From assembly GCF_022747945.1 (NCBI RefSeq), contig NZ_JALDST010000001.1:3224001-3288000 (forward strand): DNA of 64,000 bases, read 5' to 3'. A program made the position numbers and the translations under genes. The notes beneath the pieces were generated by a model. The model made no database searches. It was not told the origin of the DNA and worked only from the letters and a program-made list of their open reading frames with translations. The first letter of the stretch is position 1; every line of letters begins with the position of its first letter. Below, in pieces: positions 47,451-57,325 of the stretch. The DNA is from Micromonospora sp. R77. Lineage in GTDB: Bacteria > Actinomycetota > Actinomycetes > Mycobacteriales > Micromonosporaceae.

Positions 47451-49105
47451 GCCAGCGGCCCCCTCGGTTCCCGGCGGTTCTCGTCCTCCGCACCACCCGG
47501 CCCACCGACCGCCGACGAGGGGCGGTAGATGTGGAAGCCGGGCGGGGCGAGATCATCCTCGTCCACCGTCGTGCTCGCCCCGCCGCCGGGCGGGGCCGGC
47601 GAGGTCGGGGCGGGATCGGCGTACTCGTCGGTCGCCGTCGCCGTCGCCGTTGCCGTCGCCCTAGCCGCCGTCGCGGTGGCGGCCCGTCCGGTCTGCTCGG
47701 CGGCCAGCTCCTCGTCGGCGAGCGGGCGGCCCATCAGCCGCTCGTCGCGCAGCCGACCGGCGACCAGCACGCCACGGGCGGCGATGAGCGCGGCCACGCA
47801 GGCCGCGACCGCGATCCCGATCCGGCCGTCGAAGGGTACGAGCCCCAGCCCGCCACCGGCCACGAAGGCGAGCATCAGCGCGGTCTCCGAGTGCGCGAAG
47901 GAACTGGCCCGCAGCCGCTCCGGGATCCGCTCCTGGATCGAGGCGTCGACGGCGAGCTTGGCGATCCCGCTGATCAGCGATGTCACCAGGCAGAGGAGCG
48001 CCACCAGCGGCAGCGAGAACTTCAACGCGGCGAGGACCGCCACGCCGGCCACCACGATCATGCCGCTGGACTGGATCGCCGTCGGCCGGTGGATGCGCAG
48101 CCGGGTGCCCACCGCGGTGGCCAGGAAGCCGCCCACCGCCAGGGCGCCGCCGATCAGGCCCAGCGCGGCCTGGGCGCTCAGGTTCCGGCCGAAGAAGTCG
48201 GTGGTGAGGTCGCCGGCCTTGATCGCGAAGGCGAGAAAGAGCAGCAGGAAGCCGTAGACACTGCGCAGCGCCGCCGCGCCGATCAGGGTGGCGATCACCA
48301 CCCGACCCGCCGGACGGCCCCGGCCCAGCGGACGCTCCCGGTCCCGTCGACGCAGCGCCCGCAGCGGATGGGGAACTCGCTCCGGTGGCTCGGAGTCGGC
48401 GCGGGGCGGCAACCGCAGGGCGACCACCATGCCGACCAGACAGATCACCGAGGCCACCCGGAGCGGCCACTGCGGCCCGAACCAGAAGGCGGCGACCCCG
48501 ATCGGCGCGACCAGCGCCCCGGCCACCGTGCCGTAGACGCTCGCCCGGGCCCCGACCTGGGACAGCCCGACCCCCTCCGGCAACAGCCGGGGCACCGCCG
48601 CCGAGCGGGCCACTCCGTACGCGCGGGAGAGCGCGAGCACGCCGAACGCCGCCGGGTAGAGACCGAAGCTGCCGATGTAGTCGGAGATCAACCAGGCGAG
48701 GAAGGCCCGGCCGAGCATGGTCGCCGCGAGCGCGTACCGGCGGCCGTGCCGGAAGTGGTCCAGCAGCGGCCCGACCACCGGGGCGAGCATGGCGAACGGC
48801 ACCATCGTCACCAGCAGGTAGAGCGCCACCTTGTTCCGCGCCTCGCCCAGCGGGACGTCGAAGAAGATCGTCCCCGCCAGGCCGATGGCGATCAGGGTGT
48901 CCCCGGCGCAGGAGAGCGCGTGCAGGTCGAAGAGGCGGACCATGCCGACTTCGTTGCCGGCGCTGCGGGCCCGGGCCATGCCGGCCCGGCGGGTCATCCA
49001 GCGTCCGCCGCTCACCGAGCCGCGCAGCAGCAGGCGGGTGGCGCGGATGCCCGTGCCGACGGTCCGCCCGAGGACGGACCGCCCGGAGCGGGAGGACAGC
49101 GGCAT
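47447..49105 (-). CDS. MFS transporter (Rv0876c-like)
   Basis: 552 residues with about 12 helices. LFDLHALSCAGDTLIAIGLA, PFAMLAPVVGPLLDHFRHGR (motif A-like), ARSAAVPRLLPEGVGLSQVG and LISGIAKLAVDASIQERIPE match the actinobacterial conserved transmembrane protein next to DUF3027. The long C-terminal tail has an Ala-Thr microsatellite (ATATATATAT) and an acidic end. I chose ATG 49105, with GAGGA 9 nt upstream; the ATG at 49114 is possible. Coupled to mqnB by a 4-bp overlap. Confidence 0.87.
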   Translation of the reverse strand: MPLSSRSGRSVLGRTVGTGIRATRLLLRGSVSGGRWMTRRAGMARARSAGNEVGMVRLFDLHALSCAGDTLIAIGLAGTIFFDVPLGEARNKVALYLLVTMVPFAMLAPVVGPLLDHFRHGRRYALAATMLGRAFLAWLISDYIGSFGLYPAAFGVLALSRAYGVARSAAVPRLLPEGVGLSQVGARASVYGTVAGALVAPIGVAAFWFGPQWPLRVASVICLVGMVVALRLPPRADSEPPERVPHPLRALRRRDRERPLGRGRPAGRVVIATLIGAAALRSVYGFLLLFLAFAIKAGDLTTDFFGRNLSAQAALGLIGGALAVGGFLATAVGTRLRIHRPTAIQSSGMIVVAGVAVLAALKFSLPLVALLCLVTSLISGIAKLAVDASIQERIPERLRASSFAHSETALMLAFVAGGGLGLVPFDGRIGIAVAACVAALIAARGVLVAGRLRDERLMGRPLADEELAAEQTGRAATATAARATATATATATDEYADPAPTSPAPPGGGASTTVDEDDLAPPGFHIYRPSSAVGGPGGAEDENRREPRGPLA

Positions 49106-49210
49106 GTGCACCATCCTCGCCCATCCGATCCAGCCGCGCTCCCGCACCTGTCCAGAACGACTCCGGGGAGTGCCTGTCGGTCCACGGCAGCCATGGGGAA
49201 CAATGGACCG

Positions 49211-50032
49211 GTGACCAGGCCCGCCTCCACCCGTGCCGCCCGCCTCGACCAGGTCTGCGCCGCCGCCGTCGAGGTGGCCCGCGCCGGCATCACCGAGGTG
49301 GACCCCACCGACGTCGGCGAACACCTGCAGGCCGTGGCCGAGGGCGACCGGCTCGTCACCCACTACTTCGAATGTCGGATGGCCGGCTACCGGGGCTGGC
49401 GCTGGGCCGTCACCGTCACCCGGGTGCCGCGCAGCCGCACCGTCACCCTCTGCGAGACGGTGCTGCTCCCCGGGCCGGACGCGCTGCTCGCCCCGGGTTG
49501 GCTGCCCTGGCAGGAGCGCCTCAAGCCGGGTGACCTCGGCCCCGGTGACCTGCTGCCGACCTCGCCCGACGACGAGCGGCTCGCCCCCGGCTACCTGCTC
49601 TCCGACGACCCGGCGGTCGAGGAGACCGCGTGGGAACTCGGCCTGGGCCGGCCCCGGGTGCTGTCCCGCGAGGGGCGGGCCGACGCCGCCCAGCGCTGGT
49701 ACGACGGCGACCACGGCCCGTCCGCCCCGATCTCGGTGGCCGCGCCGGCCGCCGCCCGCTGCGGCACCTGCGGCTTCTATCTGCCGCTGGCCGGCGCGCT
49801 GCGGCTCTCCTTCGGCGCCTGCGGCAACTTCTACGCCCCCGACGACGGTCGGGTGGTGAGCGCCGACCACGGGTGCGGTGCCCACTCGGAGACGCTGGTC
49901 GAGGCGGCCGAGACCCCGGTCGACGAGCTGCCCACCGTCTACGACGACAGCGCGGTCGAGGCCATGTCGGTCAGCCGGGCACCGGGTTCGGTGGAGTCGG
50001 CCGAGCCGGCGGAGCCGTACGGCCACCCCTGA
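49211..50032 (+). CDS. DUF3027 family protein (Rv0877-like)
   Basis: 273 residues. ARLDQVCAAAVEVARAGITE, VTHYFECRMAGYRGWRWAVT and the Cys-rich AARCGTCGFYLPLAGALRLS with ADHGCGAHSET match DUF3027. The CxxC plus His/Cys may bind zinc. Unknown function, actinobacteria-specific. Start GTG 49211 versus ATG 49193: the former has GGGGA upstream, the latter no ribosome site. Divergent from the MFS gene. Confidence 0.88.
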   Translation: MTRPASTRAARLDQVCAAAVEVARAGITEVDPTDVGEHLQAVAEGDRLVTHYFECRMAGYRGWRWAVTVTRVPRSRTVTLCETVLLPGPDALLAPGWLPWQERLKPGDLGPGDLLPTSPDDERLAPGYLLSDDPAVEETAWELGLGRPRVLSREGRADAAQRWYDGDHGPSAPISVAAPAAARCGTCGFYLPLAGALRLSFGACGNFYAPDDGRVVSADHGCGAHSETLVEAAETPVDELPTVYDDSAVEAMSVSRAPGSVESAEPAEPYGHP

Positions 50033-50050
50033 CCGCTGACGCGGCGGGGC

Positions 50051-50308
50051 TCAGGGCCGCTCGGCCGCTGCCCGTCGGCGACGGCGGTTGGCGTCGTGCC
50101 GCATCATCGTCGCCAGGCCGGGGAAGCCCCACAGGAAACCGGCCAGGCAGGTCCAGAGCCAGTTCTGGTGCCCGTGCTCGGTGAGCCAGCCCCGAAAGAA
50201 GATCAGCAGCACCAGCCCGACCACCGCCCAGGCGACCAGCCCGGCGACGGCGAACGGGACCATCGGCGGGTCGAGTGGCTCGGGCCTCGGCGGCTGCTCC
50301 TGTGGCAC
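50051..50308 (-). CDS. DUF2530 family membrane protein (Rv0879c-like)
   Basis: 85 residues. PEPLDPPMVPFAVAGLVAWA and WTCLAGFLWGFPGLATMMRH give the two-helix DUF2530 protein. GTG at 50308 with no Shine-Dalgarno but TACCCT 6 nt upstream; the longer frame to 50449 has no homology. Convergent with DUF3027. Confidence 0.87.
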   Translation of the reverse strand: MPQEQPPRPEPLDPPMVPFAVAGLVAWAVVGLVLLIFFRGWLTEHGHQNWLWTCLAGFLWGFPGLATMMRHDANRRRRRAAAERP

Positions 50309-50314
50309 GGGGAA

Positions 50315-50320
50315 AGGGTA
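50315..50320 (-). promoter_or_regulatory. Predicted -10 box, leaderless start of DUF2530
   Basis: TACCCT on the minus strand, 6 nt before the GTG at 50308. Confidence 0.45.
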
Positions 50321-50434
50321 CGCGATCGGTCTTTCCCGGCCGCCGTCGATCTGGGACGATGCGCCGGACAGTCGCCTCCCTACCCGGCACTGATCAGGAC
50401 AAACCTCCTGGTGAGCATGCTCATATCGCATGTC

Positions 50435-50462
50435 GTTAGCCAGGCTCATTAGTTAAGCTAAC
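50435..50462. promoter_or_regulatory. Operator of the second MarR gene
   Basis: GTTAGC-N16-GCTAAC, containing a closer dyad TTAG-TTAAG-CTAA (50449..50461), ending 4 bp before the GTG at 50467. A perfect palindrome TGAGCATGCTCA (50412..50423) lies just upstream. AT-rich compared with the surroundings; a likely autoregulatory site. Confidence 0.6.
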
Positions 50463-50466
50463 GATT

Positions 50467-50916
50467 GTGACGGAGCGGACGGTGACGGCGAACCGCGTGC
50501 CACCGGCGCAGCTGGCCCCTCAGCTGCGAGATGCGATCACCCGGCTCAACCGGCGGGTCCGACAGGCCCGCCCGGTGGGCGACCTGACGGTCACCCAGCT
50601 CTCCGCGCTCACCAGCCTCAAGCTGGCGGGCGCGCTGACGCCCCGGGAACTGGCCGACATCGAGCGGGTGCAACCGCCGACGATGACCAAGATCGTCGCG
50701 AAGTTGGAGGAGCGCGGCCTCGTGCAGCGCACCCCCCACCCGACCGACGGCCGACAGGTCATCCTGGCGCCGACCGACGGGGGCCGGGCCGTGCTCGACC
50801 AGTTCGAGCGGGCTCGCAACTCGTGGCTCGCCGGCCGCCTGGCCGCGCTCGACGAGGACGACCGCGACACGCTGCGGCGGGCCGCCGAGATCCTCCAGGA
50901 GCTCGCCCGCGCCTGA
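50467..50916 (+). CDS. MarR family regulator (Rv0880-like)
   Basis: 149 residues. PVGDLTVTQLSALTSLKLAG, ALTPRELADIERVQPPTMTK and LEERGLVQRTPHPTDGRQVI make the MarR winged helix. No sensing Cys. GTG start, operator immediately upstream. Followed by an MFS exporter 72 bp downstream, which is the likely regulated gene. Confidence 0.92.
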   Translation: MTERTVTANRVPPAQLAPQLRDAITRLNRRVRQARPVGDLTVTQLSALTSLKLAGALTPRELADIERVQPPTMTKIVAKLEERGLVQRTPHPTDGRQVILAPTDGGRAVLDQFERARNSWLAGRLAALDEDDRDTLRRAAEILQELARA

Positions 50917-50988
50917 CCGCACCCGCGCCACCGGGTCCGCGCCGTCCGCCGACGATGACGCGTACGACCGCGAGGAGGCGCACCAAGA

Positions 50989-52272
50989 GTGCAGGCGAAG
51001 CTGAGCACGATGTTCCAGTCCCTACGAGTCCGCAACTACCGACTCTTCGCCACCGGACAGCTGATCAAATTGATCGGCGTCTGGATGATGTTCATCGCCC
51101 AGGACTGGCTCGTCCTCGAGCTCTCCGACAACTCCGCCACCGCGCTCGGCGTGGTGACCGCGCTCCAGTTCACCCCCGTACTCCTGCTCACCCTGCTCTC
51201 CGGCCGCCTCGCCGACCGGTACGACAAGCGCCTGCTGCTCTTCCTCGCCAACGCCTTCTGGACGGTGCTGGCGCTGCTGATGAGCGTCCTGGTGCTCACC
51301 GGGCTGGTACAGCTCTGGCACGTCTTCGCGTTCGCGGCCCTGCTCGGCGTGGCCAACGCGGTGGAGACCCCGGTCCGGCAGGCCTTCGTCTCCGAACTGG
51401 TCGGCATGTCGCTGCTGCCGAACGCGCTCTCGCTCAACGCGGCGGTGTTCAACTCCGCCCGGATCGTCGGCCCGGCCGTCGCCGGCCTGGCCATCGCCGC
51501 CTTCGACGTCGGCCCGGTCTTCCTCTTCACCGCGCTCAGTTCGATCGCCCCCCTGGTCAACGTGGTCCGGATGCGCCCCGCCGAGCTGCACCGCAAGGAT
51601 CTCCCGCCGGTCGGCGAGCGCGACCAGGCGAAGGTGATCGACGGGCTGCGGTACGTGTGGCGTCGCGCCGACCTGCTGCTGCCGATGGCGCTGATGTCGG
51701 TGGTCGGCATGACCCTGTTCAACTTCCAGCTCACCCTCGCCGCGCTGGCCAAGACCGTCTTCCACACCGGCGCCGCCTCATTCGGCCTGTTCAGCACCGC
51801 GCTCGCGGTCGGCGCGCTGATCGGCGCCCTCGCCGGCACCGGGCGACGCAGCCGCCCCTCGGTCTGGCTGGTGCTCGGCGCCGCCGTCGGCTGCGCCGGC
51901 TTCGGCACCCTGGTCGGGCTCGCCCCGGCGTACTGGCTGGTGGTGGCGCTGCTGCTGCCGACCGGGTTCTTCATGGTCTTCTTCGCCCAGGCCGCCAACC
52001 AGCGGGTGCAGCTGGGCGTCGACGCCGCCTTCCGGGGCCGGGTGATGGCCCTGTGGGTGCTCGTCTTCCTCGGCACCAACCCGGTCGGCGCGCCGATCAT
52101 CGGCTGGGTGGCGGAGACCTTCGGCGCCGGCGCGAGCATCTGGATCGGCGGGCTGATCTCACTGGCCGCGGCGCTGCTCGCACTCACCTGGCAGCTGCGC
52201 CACTCGGGGGCCCGCCTCCGCCTGCGGATGCTCCCCATGCCCCGCTTCTATGTCACCTCCTCGCCCGAGTGA
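50989..52272 (+). CDS. MFS exporter
   Basis: 427 residues, about 12 helices, EntS-like/DUF894-like subgroup: VRNYRLFATGQLIKLIGVWM, QDWLVLELSDNSATALGVVT and LLTLLSGRLADRYDKRLLLF (motif A), then LNAAVFNSARIVGPAVAGLA. GTG start with GCGAGGAGG upstream. Probably exports a compound sensed by the MarR protein encoded before it. Confidence 0.92.
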   Translation: MQAKLSTMFQSLRVRNYRLFATGQLIKLIGVWMMFIAQDWLVLELSDNSATALGVVTALQFTPVLLLTLLSGRLADRYDKRLLLFLANAFWTVLALLMSVLVLTGLVQLWHVFAFAALLGVANAVETPVRQAFVSELVGMSLLPNALSLNAAVFNSARIVGPAVAGLAIAAFDVGPVFLFTALSSIAPLVNVVRMRPAELHRKDLPPVGERDQAKVIDGLRYVWRRADLLLPMALMSVVGMTLFNFQLTLAALAKTVFHTGAASFGLFSTALAVGALIGALAGTGRRSRPSVWLVLGAAVGCAGFGTLVGLAPAYWLVVALLLPTGFFMVFFAQAANQRVQLGVDAAFRGRVMALWVLVFLGTNPVGAPIIGWVAETFGAGASIWIGGLISLAAALLALTWQLRHSGARLRLRMLPMPRFYVTSSPE

Positions 52273-52314
52273 CAGCACCGGTTCCCCGGCGGTGAGGAAG
52301 AGCAGTGCCGAGAT

Positions 52315-52341
52315 GACCGGTTCCCGTCCCGGGGACCGGTC
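52315..52341 (+). terminator. Terminator after the MFS exporter
   Basis: Twelve-bp stem GACCGGTTCCCG / CGGGGACCGGTC (one G-T pair) with a 3-nt loop. Confidence 0.6.
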
Positions 52342-52392
52342 TTCTCGCGTGCGGATGTCGGCAATCGGGTGGCGGGCGACCACGCATACCCT

Positions 52393-52398
52393 TAGCGT
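52393..52398 (+). promoter_or_regulatory. Predicted -10 box, leaderless start of the 169-aa protein
   Basis: TAGCGT 6 nt before the GTG at 52405; same layout as at 15268. Confidence 0.45.
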
Positions 52399-52404
52399 CG
52401 ATAC

Positions 52405-52914
52405 GTGGGAGTCGGACGGGGTCTGCTGCTGATGCTGGCGATCTTCGCCGTCTGCTGCCTGCCCGCCGCGTTCGCGCTGCTCTTCTGCGCCGACGAGATC
52501 CTCGACCGGGTGGCCTGCCGGTGGGCCGAATGGCGGGAACAGCGCCAGGAAAGACGTACCATCGCCCGCCTCGACCGGGCGATCGAGGCCGACGCGCTCA
52601 CCCGGGACGTGGACCTGACCGCGTTCGACCGGCCCGACCGGCGCCCGCTGGAGCAGCTCGCCGCCGACCTGCGCCGGCTCGGCGGGCACCGGCTCGCCGC
52701 GGCCGACCGCTCGGTGGTCTGGCACGGCGCGGTCATCGACGCGTACGACGAGCGCCTGCAGGCCGCCTGCCGGGCACTGGGCATCCCCGAGCACCTGTCC
52801 GAACTGGCCGGGGTGGACCGGGAGATCGAACGGCTCCGGGTGGAGGGGCTGCTGCATGCCGCCGGGCTCACCCTGCCCGCCGCCCGCGCCGGCCACCGAC
52901 AACGCCACCACTGA
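52405..52914 (+). CDS. Membrane-anchored hypothetical protein, 169 aa
   Basis: One N-terminal membrane helix (GLLLMLAIFAVCCLPAAFAL), then a basic, helical cytosolic part (RQERRTIARLDRAIEADALT, LEQLAADLRRLGGHRLAAAD). I recognise it as a type common in Micromonospora next to SepH regions, but know no function. Followed 13 bp later by thpR. Confidence 0.75.
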   Translation: MGVGRGLLLMLAIFAVCCLPAAFALLFCADEILDRVACRWAEWREQRQERRTIARLDRAIEADALTRDVDLTAFDRPDRRPLEQLAADLRRLGGHRLAAADRSVVWHGAVIDAYDERLQAACRALGIPEHLSELAGVDREIERLRVEGLLHAAGLTLPAARAGHRQRHH

Positions 52915-52926
52915 GACGATGTACGG

Positions 52927-53505
52927 GTGCGTCTCTTCGTCGCGGTCTTTCCGCCGCCGGCCGCGGTCGACGACCTGACCGCCGAGGTGGCCCGGCTCCG
53001 GGTCGGCGCGGCGGCAGCCGCCGGTACGAACGTCCGGCTCGCCGATCCCGCCAGGGCCCACCTGACCCTCGCCTTCCTCGGCGACGTCGAGGAGAGCCGG
53101 CTGGTCGACGTGGAGAGTGCCCTCGGCCTGGCGGCCGAGACCTTCCGGGACGGCCGGGACAGCTCACCGCGGCTGCGTCTGGGCGGCGGGGGGAGCTTCG
53201 GTCGGGGCCGGTTCACGGTGCTGTGGGCGGACGTCCGGGGTGACGTCGAGGCGCTGGCGGTGCTGGCCCGGCTGGTCCGGTTCGGGCTGCGCCGGGGGCG
53301 GCTGCCGCACGACGAGAAGCCGTTCCGGGCCCACCTGACCATCGCCCGGCCGGGCGACCGGATCGACCGGGCCGACGTGCTCGCCGACCGGGCGGCCCTG
53401 CACGGCTATCTGGGACCGGAGTGGCCGGCGACCGAGCTGGTCCTGGTCCGCAGCCACCAGGGACCCCGCCCCAGCTACGACCGCCTCGCCGCCTGGCCCA
53501 TCTGA
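52927..53505 (+). CDS. thpR: RNA 2',3'-cyclic phosphodiesterase
   Basis: 192 residues. 2H phosphoesterase with two HxT motifs: RAHLTLAFLGDVEE and RAHLTIARPGDR. MRLFVAVFPPPAAVDDL-like start (GTG). Family members hydrolyse RNA 2',3'-cyclic phosphates. Probably cotranscribed with the gene at 52405. Confidence 0.92.
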   Translation: MRLFVAVFPPPAAVDDLTAEVARLRVGAAAAAGTNVRLADPARAHLTLAFLGDVEESRLVDVESALGLAAETFRDGRDSSPRLRLGGGGSFGRGRFTVLWADVRGDVEALAVLARLVRFGLRRGRLPHDEKPFRAHLTIARPGDRIDRADVLADRAALHGYLGPEWPATELVLVRSHQGPRPSYDRLAAWPI

Positions 53506-53508
53506 CTT

Positions 53509-53587
53509 CGACCCGCCCGACCCGCCCGACCTGCCGACCCGCCCGACCTGCCGACCCGCCCGACCTGCCGACCTGCCGGCCTGCCGA
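53509..53587. repeat. Tandem repeat array, 8/9-bp units
   Basis: CGACCCGCC and CGACCTGC alternate, giving a 17-bp higher-order unit (CGACCCGCCCGACCTGC) three times. It lies between the convergent thpR and aldo/keto reductase and runs into a GC-rich dyad (CCCCGG-N7-CCGGGG at 53611..53629) that may terminate both. Confidence 0.7.
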
Positions 53588-53639
53588 CCGGCGGGCCCGG
53601 CCCCGCCCGGCCCCGGTCGAGGGCCGGGGCGGGGCGGGG

Positions 53640-54626
53640 TCACCAGGCCCAGGCCTCCGGGCCGGGGCCGCCCTTGCCGACCGGCGGGAAGAGCTCGTCC
53701 AGCCGCTGCAACGTCGCCTCGTCCAGCTCCACCTCCAGCGCGCCGAGGTTGCGGTCGAGCTGGTCGACGGTGCGCGGGCCGACGATCGGGGCGGTCACCC
53801 CGGGCCGGGAGAGCAGCCAGCTCAGCGCCAGGTCCGCCGGGTCGTGGCCGAGGTCCGCGCAGAGCTTCTCGTACGCCTCGATGGTGGGCCGGTGTTCGGC
53901 GAGCGAGTCGGCGGCGCGGCCGGTGGTGCCGCGTGCCGCGCCGCCCTCGGCCATCTTGCGCAGCACCCCGGCGAGCAGCCCGCCGTGCAACGGCGACCAG
54001 GGGATGATGCCCAGGCCGTAGTGCTGGGCGGCCGGGATCACCTCCAGCTCGACGTGCCGGGTCATCAGGTTGTAGATGCACTGCTCGGAGACCAGGCCGA
54101 GGAAGTTGCGCCGACCCGCCGCCGCCTGCGCCTGCGCGATGTGCCAACCGGCGAAGTTGGACGACCCCACGTAGAGGACCTTGCCCTGGGCGACCAGGGT
54201 CTCCATCGCCTGCCAGATCTCCTCCCACGGCGTGGTCCGGGAGATGTGGTGCATCTGGTAGAGGTCGATGGTGTCGGTCTGGAGGCGGCGCAGCGAGTCC
54301 TCGCAGGCCCGGATGATGTGCCGGGCGCTCAGACCCTGGTCGTTGGGCCAGTCGCTCATCTTGCCGTAGACCTTGGTCGCCAGGACGACCTTGTCGCGGC
54401 GACCGCCGCCCTGGGCGAACCAGCGGCCGATGATCTGCTCGGTGACGCCCTCACCGAGCTGCCAGCCGTAGACGTTCGCGGTGTCGAAGAAGTTGATCCC
54501 GTGTTCCAGCGCCCGGTCCATGATGGCGAAGCTGTCCGGCTCGTTCGTCTGCGGCCCGAAGTTCATGGTGCCGAGGCAGAGCCGGCTCACCGACAGACCG
54601 GTGCGTCCCAGGTTCGTGTACTCCAT
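53640..54626 (-). CDS. Aldo/keto reductase
   Basis: 328 residues. LGRTGLSVSRLCLGTMNFGP starts the barrel; the tetrad is Asp and Tyr in NFFDTANVYGWQLGE, Lys in VVLATKVYG and His in LYQMHHISRTTPWEEIWQ. Ends with SRPGVTAPIVGPRTVDQLDR. NADPH-dependent carbonyl reduction; AKR11/12-like. The start region is enclosed in a perfect 19-bp inverted repeat. No separate Shine-Dalgarno outside the repeat: GGTGGAG lies in the right arm. Confidence 0.94.
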   Translation of the reverse strand: MEYTNLGRTGLSVSRLCLGTMNFGPQTNEPDSFAIMDRALEHGINFFDTANVYGWQLGEGVTEQIIGRWFAQGGGRRDKVVLATKVYGKMSDWPNDQGLSARHIIRACEDSLRRLQTDTIDLYQMHHISRTTPWEEIWQAMETLVAQGKVLYVGSSNFAGWHIAQAQAAAGRRNFLGLVSEQCIYNLMTRHVELEVIPAAQHYGLGIIPWSPLHGGLLAGVLRKMAEGGAARGTTGRAADSLAEHRPTIEAYEKLCADLGHDPADLALSWLLSRPGVTAPIVGPRTVDQLDRNLGALEVELDEATLQRLDELFPPVGKGGPGPEAWAW

Positions 54627-54687
54627 CGCTCCACCCTGGCACGCGGACACTTCGAGTGCCTTGTCTTGGCCAGGGTGGAGCGATGGA
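54622..54687 (-). promoter_or_regulatory. 19-bp perfect inverted repeat over the aldo/keto reductase start
   Basis: Arms TCCATCGCTCCACCCTGGC (54622..54640) and its exact complement (54669..54687), with a 28-nt loop. In the minus-strand transcript the second arm contains the ribosome site GGTGGAG and the ATG of the aldo/keto reductase. The other arm begins one base past the stop of sepH. It can act as a terminator, as a block on translation, or both. Confidence 0.75.
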
Positions 54688-55764
54688 TCAGGATGACTCG
54701 CGGGCCGCCGGGCCGCTGCCGAAGAGGACGTCGTCCCAGCTCGGCAGCCGCTTGCGCGGCTTGCCGGCCGCGTCGGTGGCTTCGCTTCCGCCGGCCGCGG
54801 CCGCCGCCTGGCCCGTCCGCCGGGGCCGCAGCACAGCGAGCGACGGTACGGCGGGGACCTCCTTCGGCGCGTCCGAGTCGTCGTCGAATGCCGAACCCTG
54901 ACCGCCGCCCAGCAGCGCCGCCGCGCCACCGCCGACCGCCCGCTGCCGGGGCGCGTCCTGCGCGGCCGGGGAACGCGGGTCGAGCCCACGGCCGGAGGAG
55001 GAGCCGAGCGGCCGGTCCAGCGAGGCGAGCAGGGCGTCCCGCCCGGCCCGGATCGGGTCCCGCCCGGGGCGCGCGTGCTCGCCCGCCGACGGCAGGCCGT
55101 GCCCACCCCGGCTCGGCTCGCCGCGCGACGGGCCGGGCAGCGCGTGGCCGCCCCGCTCCGGTGCCGGCTCCTGGCCGAGGATCGGCGTGGGCCGCTCGGC
55201 ACAGAGGTATTGCGCCATGTCGTCGTGCGGGGTGACGTTCTGCCGGAGCTTGTCGAGGTCCCAGACCGCCTGTGCGGTGGCCTTGCCGGACGGCCAGGTG
55301 GCGATGATCCGCCAGGTGCCGTCGTCCCGGCGGTAGGCGTCCCAGGAGATCTTCTCGGTGTCGATCCCGTGCTGGGCCAGCCGGCCGTTGACCACCTCGG
55401 CCAGCGGGGTGGGCTTCTCCGCACCCTTGAGCCGGGTGCGCCGCGCGTGCTGGGCGAGCATCGCCCGCTCCTGGAGCACCGGGCCGGCGTAGCGCAGCAC
55501 CCGGTCGACCGGCACACCGGCGATCCGGGCGACGTCCTCGGCGGACTCGCCGGAACGGATCCGGGCCTGGATGTCCCGGGGGGACAGTGACGGCGTCACT
55601 TCTGCGGCGCTCGGCACCACCGCGAGCGGCGGTGCACCGGGCTCGGCGTGCAGGGCCGAGGCGATCCGTTCGTCGATGGGCAGGGCGAGCAGGCGCCCGA
55701 CCTCGTCGGCGAGCACCAGAGCCTGGCCGTCCTCGGAGAGGGCGACGAAGCGTACTGGGCGCAT
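54688..55764 (-). CDS. sepH: Septation protein SepH (DUF3071)
   Basis: 358 residues. MRPVRFVALSEDGQALVLAD, SLSPRDIQARIRSGESAEDV (DUF3071), an HTH-like ARIAGVPVDRVLRYAGPVLQ, a long Pro/Gly/Ser linker and the conserved tail KRLPSWDDVLFGSG. Known in Streptomyces to stimulate FtsZ assembly. ATG 55764 with GGAGG 7 nt upstream. Same strand as serC and citrate synthase, as in mycobacteria. Confidence 0.94.
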   Translation of the reverse strand: MRPVRFVALSEDGQALVLADEVGRLLALPIDERIASALHAEPGAPPLAVVPSAAEVTPSLSPRDIQARIRSGESAEDVARIAGVPVDRVLRYAGPVLQERAMLAQHARRTRLKGAEKPTPLAEVVNGRLAQHGIDTEKISWDAYRRDDGTWRIIATWPSGKATAQAVWDLDKLRQNVTPHDDMAQYLCAERPTPILGQEPAPERGGHALPGPSRGEPSRGGHGLPSAGEHARPGRDPIRAGRDALLASLDRPLGSSSGRGLDPRSPAAQDAPRQRAVGGGAAALLGGGQGSAFDDDSDAPKEVPAVPSLAVLRPRRTGQAAAAAGGSEATDAAGKPRKRLPSWDDVLFGSGPAARESS

Positions 55765-55902
55765 GGCGTTGCCTCCGTCCCGCTTCGCTGGCCGCGTCAC
55801 GCCACGAGCCGGCCACCCGGGCGTCTCGGACCACCGTACGCTCATCTACCCGAAGGTGGGGGATGCGACACCCCGCATGTCGGGACTGAGCTGCGGCGAT
55901 GA

Positions 55903-55946
55903 TCACGGTGGGTGGCCGACGGAGCCCCGTCGACCACCCACCGTGA
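55903..55946 (-). terminator. Terminator of serC
   Basis: Thirteen-bp arms TCACGGTGGGTGG / CCACCCACCGTGA around an inner short stem, starting 8 bp past the serC stop. Confidence 0.7.
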
Positions 55947-55953
55947 CGGTCTG

Positions 55954-57120
<1,167 letters not shown>

Positions 57121-57276
57121 TCAACGGGCGCGGATCGACGGCGGACGCGTGCGCGGCGCGCACGGCGCGGCCGGGATCCGAGCCCGGTCCGGCGACACTG
57201 CCGGCCTTCATCCTTGCACCCGGACGGACCGCCCGGGCCCGTGGTCCCACCCCCGGCGCTGAGGGATGCGCCACAA

Positions 57277-57310
57277 CGAAGGGCCCCGTCCGCGCGGACG
57301 GGGCCCTTCG
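57277..57310 (-). terminator. 34-bp palindromic terminator of citrate synthase
   Basis: Arms CGAAGGGCCCCGTCCG and complement with a 2-nt centre, 15 bp past the citrate synthase stop. One of the longest perfect dyads in the window. Confidence 0.8.
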
Positions 57311-57325
57311 ACGGGGTACGCGGGA

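Noticed and set aside
47630..47675. Trinucleotide-like microsatellite as a regulatory element
   Set aside because: It lies in frame inside the MFS gene and encodes an Ala-Thr tail.
53509..53587. CRISPR array
   Set aside because: Units are 8-17 bp with no spacers and no cas genes; a simple tandem repeat.
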